Position numbers and translations under genes: made by a program. Positions 9,470 through 18,089 of a stretch of 64,000 bases of DNA are shown here, piece after piece. How positions within the stretch are numbered: position 1 is the stretch's first letter; each line of letters begins with the position of its first letter. The notes below the pieces were generated by a model, which did not search any database, was not told where the DNA came from, and saw only the letters and a program-made list of their open reading frames with translations. Source of the stretch: Candidatus Krumholzibacteriota bacterium (lineage in GTDB: Bacteria > Krumholzibacteriota > Krumholzibacteriia > Krumholzibacteriales > Krumholzibacteriaceae); the NCBI GenBank assembly GCA_016932415.1, contig JAFGCX010000020.1:1-64000 (forward strand), read 5' to 3'.

Positions 9470-9982
9470 CTACCAGTCTTCGACAGTCGACGACAATATC
9501 GACTCGACTATATCCCTGTACACATCCTCAAGAGCTTTTTCATAAGTCTGCTCCGAAGCGGTCTCAAGATAATAGTCGCCGTGCGCGGAGATATTTTTGT
9601 CCTGCCAGATATAGGAATTGTTTTTTTTGTCAAAAAGAGACGCCTTCAACCTTACAGTCAACCTGTATTGTTCGGCCTGTATGTCTGTTCCGCTTTCAGA
9701 AAAAGTATATGGCACGTTCCTGTATTCCTGAATCCGCGCCTCCAGTATCCCATCGGCATCCTGGTCCGATACGACCTTCAGCGTGTTGTCGTTTACGATC
9801 CCGTCTATTATCTTCTGAGTTATCTCAATTTCTATATCAGGTTCGGAAGTCTCGTTCACGAGATATGGGATCGCGATCTTCTTGATATCACCCGGTGTCC
9901 TGCTGGTTGTCCGATAGATCCCGCATGCGGAACAAACAAGTCCGCAAGCGATCACCGCTGAAACAAGAACATTCCTTTTCAA
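9470..9982 (-). CDS. lptE: LptE-type LPS-assembly lipoprotein
   Basis: Expected plug of the outer-membrane LptD translocon. A signal peptide ends in a lipobox (L-V-C-S-A-C) and is followed by the LptE-like opening in which a short G-I-Y-R leads to K-K-I-A-I-P-Y-L-V-N-E-T. The start is TTG at 9982, with GGAGGGAG at 9994-9987; an upstream ATG at 10018 would overlap the regulator gene and add a non-signal N-terminus. Adjacent to holA as in E. coli. About 170 residues. Confidence 0.85.
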   Translation of the reverse strand: MKRNVLVSAVIACGLVCSACGIYRTTSRTPGDIKKIAIPYLVNETSEPDIEIEITQKIIDGIVNDNTLKVVSDQDADGILEARIQEYRNVPYTFSESGTDIQAEQYRLTVRLKASLFDKKNNSYIWQDKNISAHGDYYLETASEQTYEKALEDVYRDIVESILSSTVEDW

Positions 9983-9998
9983 GATTCTCCCTCCGGTA

Positions 9999-11408
9999 TC
10001 AATTGTTTTCCAGATCAAAATTCTTCAGTCGGTATCTCAACTTGTCTCTGTTCAACTGTAGCAGCCGTGACGCCTTGCTCTGATTATTGTCAGATTCGTT
10101 CATCGCTTTAGATATCAGTTCCTTCTCGATATTCTTCATCAATTCCTCGAAAGGAATACCGTTTTCGGGATAAGGCCGCCCGAGAGCTATCCCGATGTTG
10201 TTCGCTATGGTGAATTCCCTGTCCGACAGGCTTTCCGTGATCATGCTGCCGGGAAGATGTTCTCTCTTCAGAACAATGTCATCTTCAAGAAGAACGATTC
10301 TTTCTATTACATTCTTCAGTTCCCTGATATTGCCTGGCCATTTGTAAGACATGAGTATTTCGAAAGCCTCATCGTCTATATCCTGGAAATTTTTCTTGAA
10401 CTGCTTGTTGTACCTGTTCAGGAAATGTTTAACCAGCAGGAAAATATCTTCTTTTCTGTCCCTGAGCGCAGGTATATCTATCGGAATGACCTTCAACCTG
10501 TAAAAAAGATCCTCCCTGAAAGTCCTGTTTTCCACTTCCAGGGCAAGGTCCCTGTTTGTCGCTGAGATTATGCGTACGCTAACATTTATATCCTTCGTCC
10601 CTCCAACCCTGCGAAACGACATCTTCTCAAGGACCCTGAGAAGTTTTACCTGTATTGTGAGGCTCATTTCTCCGATTTCGTCGAGAAAGAGCGTGCCTTT
10701 GTTAGCAAGTTCAAGCAGTCCCGTCTTCTGTATCTTGGCATCGGTAAAAGCCCCTTTCTCATGCCCGAAAAGCTCACTCTCCAGAAGCTCTTCAGGCAGG
10801 GAAGCGCAGTTTATCTCCAGGAACGGCTTGTCATGTCTCGGACTGTTCTTGTGGATCATGTTTGCGATTATTTCCTTGCCCGTGCCACTCTCTCCCTGTA
10901 TGAGGACAGTGGTCGTATCGCTTTTCGCGACAGCCTTGACAATCTCGTAGATCTCCTTCATCTTCGGCGATTCTCCAGGTACATATTGATCGTCAAAATC
11001 TGTTTTCAGTCTTCTTCTAAGCTGAAAAAGCTCTCTTGTCAATTTCTGCGAATTCAATCCTTTCTCGATAGTCAGGAGTAACTGTTCGAGATTTACCGGT
11101 TTGCTGACAAAATCAAAAGCGCCTTTCTTGATGGCTTTAACGGCTATTTCGATATCCCCGAAAGCGGTAAGCATGATAACGCAGATGTCCGGGAGTTCTT
11201 CTTTTATCCGTGCAAGCACCTCTATCCCGTTTATATCTGGCAGCTTAAGATCGAGAAGTATAAGATCGGGTAGTTCTCTTCTGGCCAGTTCAAGAGCTTC
11301 ATTTCCCGTCGCGGCTGTTAGAGATTCATATCCCTCGTCAGTTATAGTCTTCTCCAGAAACATTCGGATTGTATCTTCATCATCAACCAGAAGCACTACC
11401 GGTTTCAA
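9999..11408 (-). CDS. NtrC-family sigma-54 response regulator
   Basis: 469 residues in three parts. The receiver domain (1-120) has the phosphoacceptor in L-I-L-L-D-L. The AAA+ domain (about 140-380) has Walker A G-E-S-G-T-G-K-E and the sigma-54 contact loop G-A-F-T-D-A. A Fis-type helix-turn-helix ends the protein (S-K-A-S-R-L-L-Q-L-N). It overlaps the 3' end of the kinase gene by 26 bp, so the two form one operon. It should activate sigma-54 promoters, possibly including genes for the nearby polysaccharide, but I found no clear -24/-12 site. Confidence 0.95.
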   Translation of the reverse strand: MKPVVLLVDDEDTIRMFLEKTITDEGYESLTAATGNEALELARRELPDLILLDLKLPDINGIEVLARIKEELPDICVIMLTAFGDIEIAVKAIKKGAFDFVSKPVNLEQLLLTIEKGLNSQKLTRELFQLRRRLKTDFDDQYVPGESPKMKEIYEIVKAVAKSDTTTVLIQGESGTGKEIIANMIHKNSPRHDKPFLEINCASLPEELLESELFGHEKGAFTDAKIQKTGLLELANKGTLFLDEIGEMSLTIQVKLLRVLEKMSFRRVGGTKDINVSVRIISATNRDLALEVENRTFREDLFYRLKVIPIDIPALRDRKEDIFLLVKHFLNRYNKQFKKNFQDIDDEAFEILMSYKWPGNIRELKNVIERIVLLEDDIVLKREHLPGSMITESLSDREFTIANNIGIALGRPYPENGIPFEELMKNIEKELISKAMNESDNNQSKASRLLQLNRDKLRYRLKNFDLENN

Positions 11409-13455
11409 CTTTTCCTCCCTTAGATGGCCGGTTAACGGGAAGATAGACTCTGAATACTGTTCCCTTCCCCGGTTCAGATAAAACGCTGATCCTGCCCTGA
11501 TGGTGGTGGATTATGCTGTGTGTCACGAAGAGTCCAAGGCCGGTTCCCGCTGATTTGTTTGAAAAAAACGGTTCAAAAATCTTGTTCTTGTCCTTTTTGG
11601 ATATCCCCTGTCCGTCATCCTCTACCTCTATACATATCATCTCCTTGAATTTTTCTTTAAGCACGTCAGGGTCGCCACCCGTGTATACCCTCGACCTCAC
11701 TACTATGTTGCCTTCGTCGGAGACTGCCTCGGCGGCGTTCTTGATGAGATTTATAAGTACCTGAGTGATCTGATCGGCATCGACCTCTATCCCATCAGGG
11801 CCATCTTCCATCTCGATATTGAAATTAATATTTTTCGAGGCCATCTCCTCATTGAGGCTCCTGTAGCTTCTTTCTATAAGATCTTTCACCTTGATCTCCT
11901 GGTAAAGGAGATCTCTCGGTCTGGCCACTTTGAAAAGATCGGTTATTATTCTGTTAAGTCTCTCCACCTCATTCAAGATAAAAGAGATGTTTTCCATCTG
12001 GTCCTCAGATAGCCCGCCTTTTCTCTGAAGATACTGGATCCCCGCGCCTATCCCGGTCAGTGGATTTCTGATCTCATGAGCTATCGCCGAGGTGAACCTT
12101 CCGAGCAGGGCAAGCTTGTCAAGGTGCCTGATAGCTTCTTCCATCCTTCTTACTTCGCTCAGATCTGTAAAAAGAATTATTGCTCCCTGCACTTCTCCTT
12201 CATTTCCGTACATCTGCGATACGTTTATCCTTAAAGGTATATGCGTTCCGTCAGATCTCTTAAGAAACGTCTCATAAAATATCGACGGCATTTCCTCCTT
12301 TATGAGATCTATGATACCGGTATCGCTCTCCTTTCCCTTCCCGCTTAAAATCAGCGTGTCAATCGTCATTTTTCTTACTTTGTCTTCGTCATATCCGCAC
12401 ATTTCCAACGCGCTCCGGTTGGCCAGAGTGATATTGCCTTCCATGTCCGTAACGAAGAGTCCATGCTGCATCGATTCGAGTATCTTTTCCCTGAATATCT
12501 CCTCCTGCCTTAATTCATGGTAAAGAAGCCAGTTTTCGATATTGGAAGCCACAAGCGAACCTACCGTCTCTATTGTGACCTGATCGATATTGGTAAGCGG
12601 AGATCCCCTGAATCCGTCGGTGACTATGACCGCTCCCATCACCTTGTTCTCATCACATGAAATACAATCGCTGGATCCCATATAATGGCGCTCGTCAGCT
12701 TCGCTGTCTTCCGTTTCCTTGCCGCTTAAACAGCACCCGGTGTCCGAACAACAATTTTTCCTTTCGGCAGTCATAACAAGAGGTACGCATATATATGAAG
12801 TCATGGTAGTCTCGGGAAAAAGAGTCTCGTGCCCCGACTTCAGCATTTTATGCATCGAAACATCTTTTATCAGCATCGATTTTCCAGAGACGAGGGTCTT
12901 CAGGAGAACGCCGTCGATATCATCTATTCCAAGATTTATGATCCTCCTGAAAACCCTGCTGGCGTTCTCCACGCAGACTATCGCTTGAAAGCATTCCTTG
13001 TTTTTCCTGAGCAATAGAAAAGCCGTCTCCCTGTACCCTACTCCATGGATAAGATAATCGAAAACCGAATCTATCAGCTTTCGTTCATCCATCGAACTGA
13101 TGATATTCCTTCCTATCTCCTTGAGGCTCAAGAGCTGGATATTCTTTTCGACCAGCTTAAAAAGCGATCTTTCGAGATCCCTGAAAAGAGTAAGTATCAG
13201 TTTGTAGAATACGTCACCATCATCATCCTTGATCTTTTCTTCAATGATCAATCCTTCGCTGCGAAGATTTGTCAGCCTTTTCTGTATTTCTTCGATCTTG
13301 CTCTTGTGTACGATCCTCTCGTGAATGACCATCACGGCCGCGATCAGCAATCCGGAAGGAATCACGATAAGGGCATGAATATTCAGCTGGAATGCTGAAA
13401 TAATCAGCAGGCTATAAATAAGTGCAAGCAGTATAAGACTTTGTATTCTCAGCAT
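11383..13455 (-). CDS. Sensor histidine kinase with Cys-rich GAF insert
   Basis: Cognate kinase of the sigma-54 regulator. Two membrane segments (about 4-42) are followed by a coiled stretch, a GAF domain (about 120-300), a PAS domain (about 320-440), HisKA with A-H-E-I-R-N-P near residue 460, and an ATPase domain with D-D-G-Q-G-I and G-T-G-L-G-L. The GAF domain carries an insertion with six cysteines (CC-x4-CC, then C-x2-C) at about 235-267, likely binding a metal or sensing redox. ATG 13455 is preceded by GGTGGTG; the longer ORF would start upstream of the promoter. Confidence 0.93.
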   Translation of the reverse strand: MLRIQSLILLALIYSLLIISAFQLNIHALIVIPSGLLIAAVMVIHERIVHKSKIEEIQKRLTNLRSEGLIIEEKIKDDDGDVFYKLILTLFRDLERSLFKLVEKNIQLLSLKEIGRNIISSMDERKLIDSVFDYLIHGVGYRETAFLLLRKNKECFQAIVCVENASRVFRRIINLGIDDIDGVLLKTLVSGKSMLIKDVSMHKMLKSGHETLFPETTMTSYICVPLVMTAERKNCCSDTGCCLSGKETEDSEADERHYMGSSDCISCDENKVMGAVIVTDGFRGSPLTNIDQVTIETVGSLVASNIENWLLYHELRQEEIFREKILESMQHGLFVTDMEGNITLANRSALEMCGYDEDKVRKMTIDTLILSGKGKESDTGIIDLIKEEMPSIFYETFLKRSDGTHIPLRINVSQMYGNEGEVQGAIILFTDLSEVRRMEEAIRHLDKLALLGRFTSAIAHEIRNPLTGIGAGIQYLQRKGGLSEDQMENISFILNEVERLNRIITDLFKVARPRDLLYQEIKVKDLIERSYRSLNEEMASKNINFNIEMEDGPDGIEVDADQITQVLINLIKNAAEAVSDEGNIVVRSRVYTGGDPDVLKEKFKEMICIEVEDDGQGISKKDKNKIFEPFFSNKSAGTGLGLFVTHSIIHHHQGRISVLSEPGKGTVFRVYLPVNRPSKGGKVETGSASG

Positions 13456-13472
13456 ATAATCACCACCGGACC

Positions 13473-13501
13473 AGTGTAATGCTGAAATTCCCACAGGTCA
13501 A
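13473..13501 (-). promoter_or_regulatory. Candidate promoter of the kinase-regulator operon
   Basis: TTGACC (13501-13496), 17-nt spacer, TACACT (13478-13473). The start site would fall at or just before the ribosome-binding site, giving a very short leader. A second TTGACA upstream (within 13515-13530) has no good partner. Confidence 0.45.
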
Positions 13502-13556
13502 GCTATTCCATTGTTTTTGGTAGGATTGTCAAGAGCGGTCACGGGGCTAACGAAAG

Positions 13557-14369
13557 CTAGCAGGCGCCTTTACCGGTCACGACTACACTCACAGTCTTTA
13601 GAAGGATCCGAAGCTCATGAAGAAGCGAGAACTGGGAAATATATTTCAGGTCATAAAACAATTTCCTCTTCATCATGTCGAGTGTCTGAGTGTAACCATC
13701 TTCAACCTGGGCGAGGCCGGTTATTCCAGGTTTCACCCTGTGCCGTAGAGTGAACTCCGGTACTTCCTGGCGGATTCTGTTTATGAAAAAAGACCTTTCC
13801 GGTCTGGGACCTATTATGCTCATCTCGCCTTTAAGGACGTTGACGAATTGCGGGATCTCATCGATTCTCGTCTTCCTCAAAAAGAGTCCGACCCTGGTTA
13901 TCCGGGGATCATTCTCCTGTGCCAGTACGGGACCGGAATCTTCCGCCTGCCTGCACATCGTCCTGAGCTTGTAAATAAAGAACGGTTTGCCCGCGTGTGT
14001 ATTCTTCCTTCTGTCCGTGCTCTGGCGGCGTTCTGTCCCATATCCGCTGTTGTAGGAATTTCTTCTATCAATACGGCGCTTGTTAAGGCCTATTCTTTCC
14101 TGCCGGTAAAATACAGGGCCCCTCGATTCAAGTTTTATCAGGATCCCCGCGATTATCAGTAAGGGGGAAAGCAGCATTATCGCGAAAGCCGAAAATATGA
14201 TGTCAAAAATTCTTTTGATCTTTACAGATATACCTTTTAATTCTTTTTCAGAATGAGAGACGATTTCGCTGAGAATCGATATCTCGTCTTTCAAAGGATC
14301 GAGACTGGGCTGGTATCCAAAATCTCCTGTTGTATTCTTTTTCAGCGCTGTCTTGTTGAAAATAACCAA
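13557..14369 (-). CDS. Polyprenyl-phosphate sugar-1-phosphate transferase (cluster 1)
   Basis: Initiates polysaccharide synthesis by moving a sugar phosphate onto undecaprenyl phosphate at the inner membrane. It has one membrane hairpin (about 57-77) and the conserved K-R-I-F-D-I-I opening, G-P-V-F-Y-R-Q-E-R-I-G, Y-K-L-R-T-M, R-K-T-R-I-D-E-I-P-Q, G-P-R-P-E and the C-terminal L-R-H-R-V-K-P-G-I-T-G-L-A-Q motifs. Between R-I-G and F-x-I-Y-K lies a charged insertion of about 30 residues with two D-R-R elements. The start is TTG at 14369. A paralogue lies at 56.7 kb. Confidence 0.93.
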   Translation of the reverse strand: MVIFNKTALKKNTTGDFGYQPSLDPLKDEISILSEIVSHSEKELKGISVKIKRIFDIIFSAFAIMLLSPLLIIAGILIKLESRGPVFYRQERIGLNKRRIDRRNSYNSGYGTERRQSTDRRKNTHAGKPFFIYKLRTMCRQAEDSGPVLAQENDPRITRVGLFLRKTRIDEIPQFVNVLKGEMSIIGPRPERSFFINRIRQEVPEFTLRHRVKPGITGLAQVEDGYTQTLDMMKRKLFYDLKYISQFSLLHELRILLKTVSVVVTGKGAC

Positions 14370-14670
14370 TTCTTTTTCTTCCCTTGTTTAGTCAATCTGA
14401 TGCGGTCCGGCCGCAGCTGCACATATTTTTTGGTAATTAACGCAAGTACTATTCCACTTATAAAGTTAATTTATTTGTCAACCGAAAATGCTTTATATGA
14501 TTGTCGTAACACACTATTATATATCACGTTATAAAATACCATATTGACGGATAAAAAGTATTCGTTAAAAATCGTTCTTTTTTAAACAGCTATTATTGTG
14601 GATTATTCCCCAGGTAATAGACTTTACTGGGTGATATTACTCATTCAGACCGGTTTTGTCAAGAAGATAA
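14370..14670. other. AT-rich gap upstream of the initiating transferase
   Basis: About 300 bp without a gene. It holds a strong promoter next to the upstream gene, a hairpin (CCCAG...CTGGG, about 14609-14632 region) within what would be a 5' leader of roughly 260 nt, and a lone TTGACA at 14481-14476 with no matching -10. The long leader is unexplained. Confidence 0.5.
14634..14662 (-). promoter_or_regulatory. Strong sigma-70-type promoter
   Basis: TTGACA (14662-14657), exactly 17 nt, TAATAT (14639-14634). It reads toward the initiating transferase gene at 14369 through a leader of about 258 nt. Confidence 0.65.
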
Positions 14671-16212
14671 TTAGAAGGTAGATTCCTCGTTGCTCCTTGA
14701 ATATCTGCCGCCCTTATCGTACACAAAGACTCTGTAGTAATATATATCTGTCACAGTGTTAATTCCAATATCGTCATACCATCCTAATTCCTGAACATCG
14801 AGTGTGGTTACAAGATCTGAATTTTCCGTCACTCCCGGAGAGGTAGACCTGTAAATCCTGTATTCCAAAAAATCGGTATTCTGATTGATGCTCCATGTCA
14901 GGGTCAGGCGGTCGTCGCCGATCGCCGAAAGAGTGTCGAGATATACTGATGAGGGGTAATCGTCCAGTGTCGACATCATCCTCTCGTTGCTTCCAGCTAT
15001 ATCCTCCAGATCATTCACCACGAAGATCCGATAGTAGTATGAAGTCGCTTCCTTCAGGTCTCCGTCCGGATAACTTGTCTGGGCCCGGTTGTCGAGCCCG
15101 CGGACGAAATATTCGGGTAGAGCTTCGACATCCGGATCAGTACTCCTGTATATCCTGTAGGCTAGAAAATCAGGTTCAGTCGATTCCACCCATTTGATTG
15201 TTATGCTGCTTGTGGTTGAATCGATCGGAGCAAGCAGTACGACCGCCGGTGGAGGATCGGTAAAAGAGATTCTCTGCGAAGATTCTTTGACCATCGCGCT
15301 ATTTCCAGCTTTATCGATGAATCTGCCGGCGACACCGAGATCCTTGCCCCTTATGCTTGATGGAAAAGTGAAATCGAGTTCGTAAGATCCGTCCGAAGCA
15401 ATGGGATCCCCTCCCTTTCCATCATCCTTAAGGACAATAGCCTCTGAATAATTCTCTAGCTCGATCCATGCTTCACCCCCCGTTTCCTGGCCTTCTGTAC
15501 GAAGGGAAAGCCTTACTCCTGACCCCAGTGGGTATTTTTCAAGATCAGGATCTATTTCTACCGAAGAAATAGAGGCATACGTATCGAGTGTTATATTTTT
15601 CGAGACGATCGGTGAATTTGTACCGTTGTCATTCTGGAATCTCGCGTATACTGTCTTTTCAGAATCACCAGGTTCGATCTCCCATCCAGTAGTCGTCGCG
15701 AATGTCTCCCAGACGGCCTCTGAAAGGTCGGGATCGTTTGATATCTTCATCAGGACGCAGGATACCGGCGCTGTAAGTGACAATATGACATCGGTGCTGT
15801 TTGTGAATCTATCTCCGTTGTTGATCCTTATCGAATAGATCGACGGTATCGCGTGGATTGTTTCCGCGCGGCCGCCTTCCAATCCCGAGTTGTTCACGGC
15901 GGCAACAGTATAGTAATACTCCTGTCCGTTCCTCACGCTATTATCAAGATAAGTAAGCGCCGCGGTGTTGGCCACAAGTCCAAGAGTCCCATAATAACCG
16001 GTCATCCTGTAGATGTTATATGAGGACGCGTCTGCTACAGATTCCCAGGTCAGGATGATCTCGCCATCACCGACATCGGCGTTTAACCCGCCGGGAATTC
16101 CAAGTTCCGATCCGGGAGGATCGATATCAACTTCTTTTACGTCATCGAAACAGCCGGATACGGAAATAAGAAGGATCAGCACGAACATTATTCCATAATC
16201 GAGTTTTCGCAT
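14671..16212 (-). CDS. Fibronectin type III lipoprotein
   Basis: 513 residues. A signal peptide ends in a lipobox (I-S-V-S-G-C, Cys about 21), so it is likely anchored in a membrane facing outward. FN3-like domains are visible at about 40-125, 325-415 and 420-510, each with the W-x-x-x...Y-x-I-Y-R pattern and Y-Y-Y-R-V strands; a beta-rich segment of another type fills 130-320. ATG 16212 is preceded by GGAGG. It sits 18 nt after the DUF5683 gene, in the polysaccharide operon, so a surface or polysaccharide-associated role is inferred. Confidence 0.8.
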   Translation of the reverse strand: MRKLDYGIMFVLILLISVSGCFDDVKEVDIDPPGSELGIPGGLNADVGDGEIILTWESVADASSYNIYRMTGYYGTLGLVANTAALTYLDNSVRNGQEYYYTVAAVNNSGLEGGRAETIHAIPSIYSIRINNGDRFTNSTDVILSLTAPVSCVLMKISNDPDLSEAVWETFATTTGWEIEPGDSEKTVYARFQNDNGTNSPIVSKNITLDTYASISSVEIDPDLEKYPLGSGVRLSLRTEGQETGGEAWIELENYSEAIVLKDDGKGGDPIASDGSYELDFTFPSSIRGKDLGVAGRFIDKAGNSAMVKESSQRISFTDPPPAVVLLAPIDSTTSSITIKWVESTEPDFLAYRIYRSTDPDVEALPEYFVRGLDNRAQTSYPDGDLKEATSYYYRIFVVNDLEDIAGSNERMMSTLDDYPSSVYLDTLSAIGDDRLTLTWSINQNTDFLEYRIYRSTSPGVTENSDLVTTLDVQELGWYDDIGINTVTDIYYYRVFVYDKGGRYSRSNEESTF

Positions 16213-16230
16213 CAAGGCAACCTCCATCGA

Positions 16231-17385
16231 TCAGAATCTCAGCACCAGAGCCGCGCCCGAGGGACCGAGTTCAAGACCAAGGTCAGAAGAATAATCCTTG
16301 TTATCAGTCGTAAAAAATGTGTCTATTATATTTAGACCCCAAAGACCTGCAAGCACCATATACGAGATATTTCTGTCTTTCCTCGCGTCCTCAAGCCTGT
16401 CCCACGATCTTGCAGCCCTGCTTCGGCAGAACTCCCTCTCTTCGAGAGAAACGGCGTCATTATAATCCCTGATATCGAGATCATATCGAACTGTTTTTTC
16501 CTCGTAATTGTTCAACCTGTCAAGGGAATAGAACCCTGCGGCGGCTGTCAATCCGGAGAACAATATACATCTCGTCTTTTTTCCCTGATAGAACTGCCCT
16601 CTTCCAGGACAGACCAGGGAGTGAATAAAAGCTTTTTTTCTGTTTGCTGGCGTTCCTCTGATCTCGACTATACTTCCACCAGCTTCCGATCTGCATCCAG
16701 GCGATCTGTTAAAAAGAACCGGATCCAAAAGCTGATACCCGTACATAGCCGCCGCGACGATGAGGATCCTTTTTCTGTGATCGTTCTGAACATTGAGATA
16801 CAAGGTCGATGAGTATAGTTCCTCTCCGGCTTTAATACGTTCTTCGTACGTCAAGGCTGATTCGTAAGAATTCTTTATCGATTCATAGCCGTCGTGAAGA
16901 TCGTCATATTCGGATTCCTGCTTCAAAAAATATCCGGCGGTAAATGCGAGAATGGAAATATCGGTCCAGCCAGAAGCAGATCTTCCTGAAGATATCGCCC
17001 CCCAACCAGGAATAAGGGCATTTTTAAGGATCGTCGAAGCAATCTTCCCATCGATATCAGGGTTCCCATTACGATCGAGGGAAAATACGCCTCTGCGTCT
17101 TTCTATACCTGGACCTTCGATCTCCATCTCCCATTTCTCCCTCACCGGAATATCACAAATAGTGAGCGGAAGTACTCCGTTAATGGAATAACCCCTTTTC
17201 AGTCTCAGATGAATCTGATCGTCTTTACTGGAGAAGTGGACACAGAGAGAATCGCTTTCCTGGCATCTGGCCATGCCTGTTCCCGTTACGAGGGATGCGA
17301 TAGTCACAGAGACAGAGATAAAAAGCGTCAGATTTAGTGAAATCCCGCTGAAAGGCCGGTTCTCTTTTCCTTGCGTTAGTGTCAT
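16231..17385 (-). CDS. DUF5683-like membrane protein with two copies of the motif
   Basis: About 384 residues. An N-terminal hydrophobic segment or signal (about 18-40) is followed by two related units, one with L-I-P-G-W-G-A-I-S-S-G and one with V-C-P-G-R-G-Q-F-Y-Q-G-K, each followed by a hydrophobic helix and a Y/D/E-rich helical stretch. This P-G-x-G-Q-x-Y-x-G pattern marks DUF5683 and related small membrane modules. Function unknown. ATG 17385 overlaps the kinase stop as TGATG, so translation is coupled to the tyrosine kinase. Confidence 0.6.
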   Translation of the reverse strand: MTLTQGKENRPFSGISLNLTLFISVSVTIASLVTGTGMARCQESDSLCVHFSSKDDQIHLRLKRGYSINGVLPLTICDIPVREKWEMEIEGPGIERRRGVFSLDRNGNPDIDGKIASTILKNALIPGWGAISSGRSASGWTDISILAFTAGYFLKQESEYDDLHDGYESIKNSYESALTYEERIKAGEELYSSTLYLNVQNDHRKRILIVAAAMYGYQLLDPVLFNRSPGCRSEAGGSIVEIRGTPANRKKAFIHSLVCPGRGQFYQGKKTRCILFSGLTAAAGFYSLDRLNNYEEKTVRYDLDIRDYNDAVSLEEREFCRSRAARSWDRLEDARKDRNISYMVLAGLWGLNIIDTFFTTDNKDYSSDLGLELGPSGAALVLRF

Positions 17386-18086
17386 CACTCTTTCTCATCC
17401 TCCGTGTACCCGTAATAGTGGTAATCGTAATAATAAGGAAGGACTTCTGAAGCGTTGTTGACTACGACACCGAGCAGATTGGCATTTGCGTCCAACAGTA
17501 TGTCTCTTGCCCTTATGGCTACGTTCCTTGGCGTCATCCCGGCCAGAAGAACCATTATTACACCATCCACGACGCTGGAGATCAACATGGGATCGCTGAC
17601 AGGTATTATAGGAGCACTGTCGACTATGACAATGTCGTAATAGAATTTCATCTTCTCGAAGATCTCTGACATGATCTCACCCTCAAAAAGATGCGCGGGT
17701 GATTTTACCATTCGCCCCGCCGGAATTACCTTTAGATTTTCCCGTTTTGTATCTTTTACGGCATCGACGGGGTCGATTTTCCCTTCAAGGCATTCGAGCA
17801 GCCCGGGTTCCTTCGGAACATTGAAAATCTGATGAAGGCGTGGCCTTCTCAGATCGGCATCGACTATGAGAGACTTTTTGTTTCTGAATCTTGCCACTGT
17901 CAGGGCAAGATGGGAAGCAACAGTGCTTTTTCCTTCCCCCCTGTTCGCGCTTGTGACAAGATAACTTCGCTTTTTCGTTTTCCCATCAATGTGCCTGACG
18001 TTGGAATATAGCCTTCTCATCTCCGTCGCTATGGGGCTTTCCTGATCGAAAACATCGTAGATTGTCGGCGTCTCTTTTTTCCCCAA
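17385..18086 (-). CDS. CpsD/CapB-type tyrosine autokinase
   Basis: BY-kinase that phosphorylates its own tyrosine tail and sets polysaccharide chain length with the Wzz partner. Walker A is N-R-G-E-G-K-S-T, Walker A' is L-I-V-D-A-D-L-R-R-P, and Walker B is I-V-I-V-D-S-A-P. The C-terminus is a tyrosine cluster with seven Tyr in ten residues (YYYDYHYYGY). The start is TTG at 18086 with GGAGGG upstream. It is separate from Wzz as in Firmicutes, although a Wza protein is present. 233 residues. Confidence 0.93.
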   Translation of the reverse strand: MGKKETPTIYDVFDQESPIATEMRRLYSNVRHIDGKTKKRSYLVTSANRGEGKSTVASHLALTVARFRNKKSLIVDADLRRPRLHQIFNVPKEPGLLECLEGKIDPVDAVKDTKRENLKVIPAGRMVKSPAHLFEGEIMSEIFEKMKFYYDIVIVDSAPIIPVSDPMLISSVVDGVIMVLLAGMTPRNVAIRARDILLDANANLLGVVVNNASEVLPYYYDYHYYGYTEDEKE

Positions 18087-18089
18087 GAT

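Noticed and set aside
14476-14481. Second TTGACA upstream of the initiating transferase
   Set aside because: No acceptable -10 at 16-18 nt.
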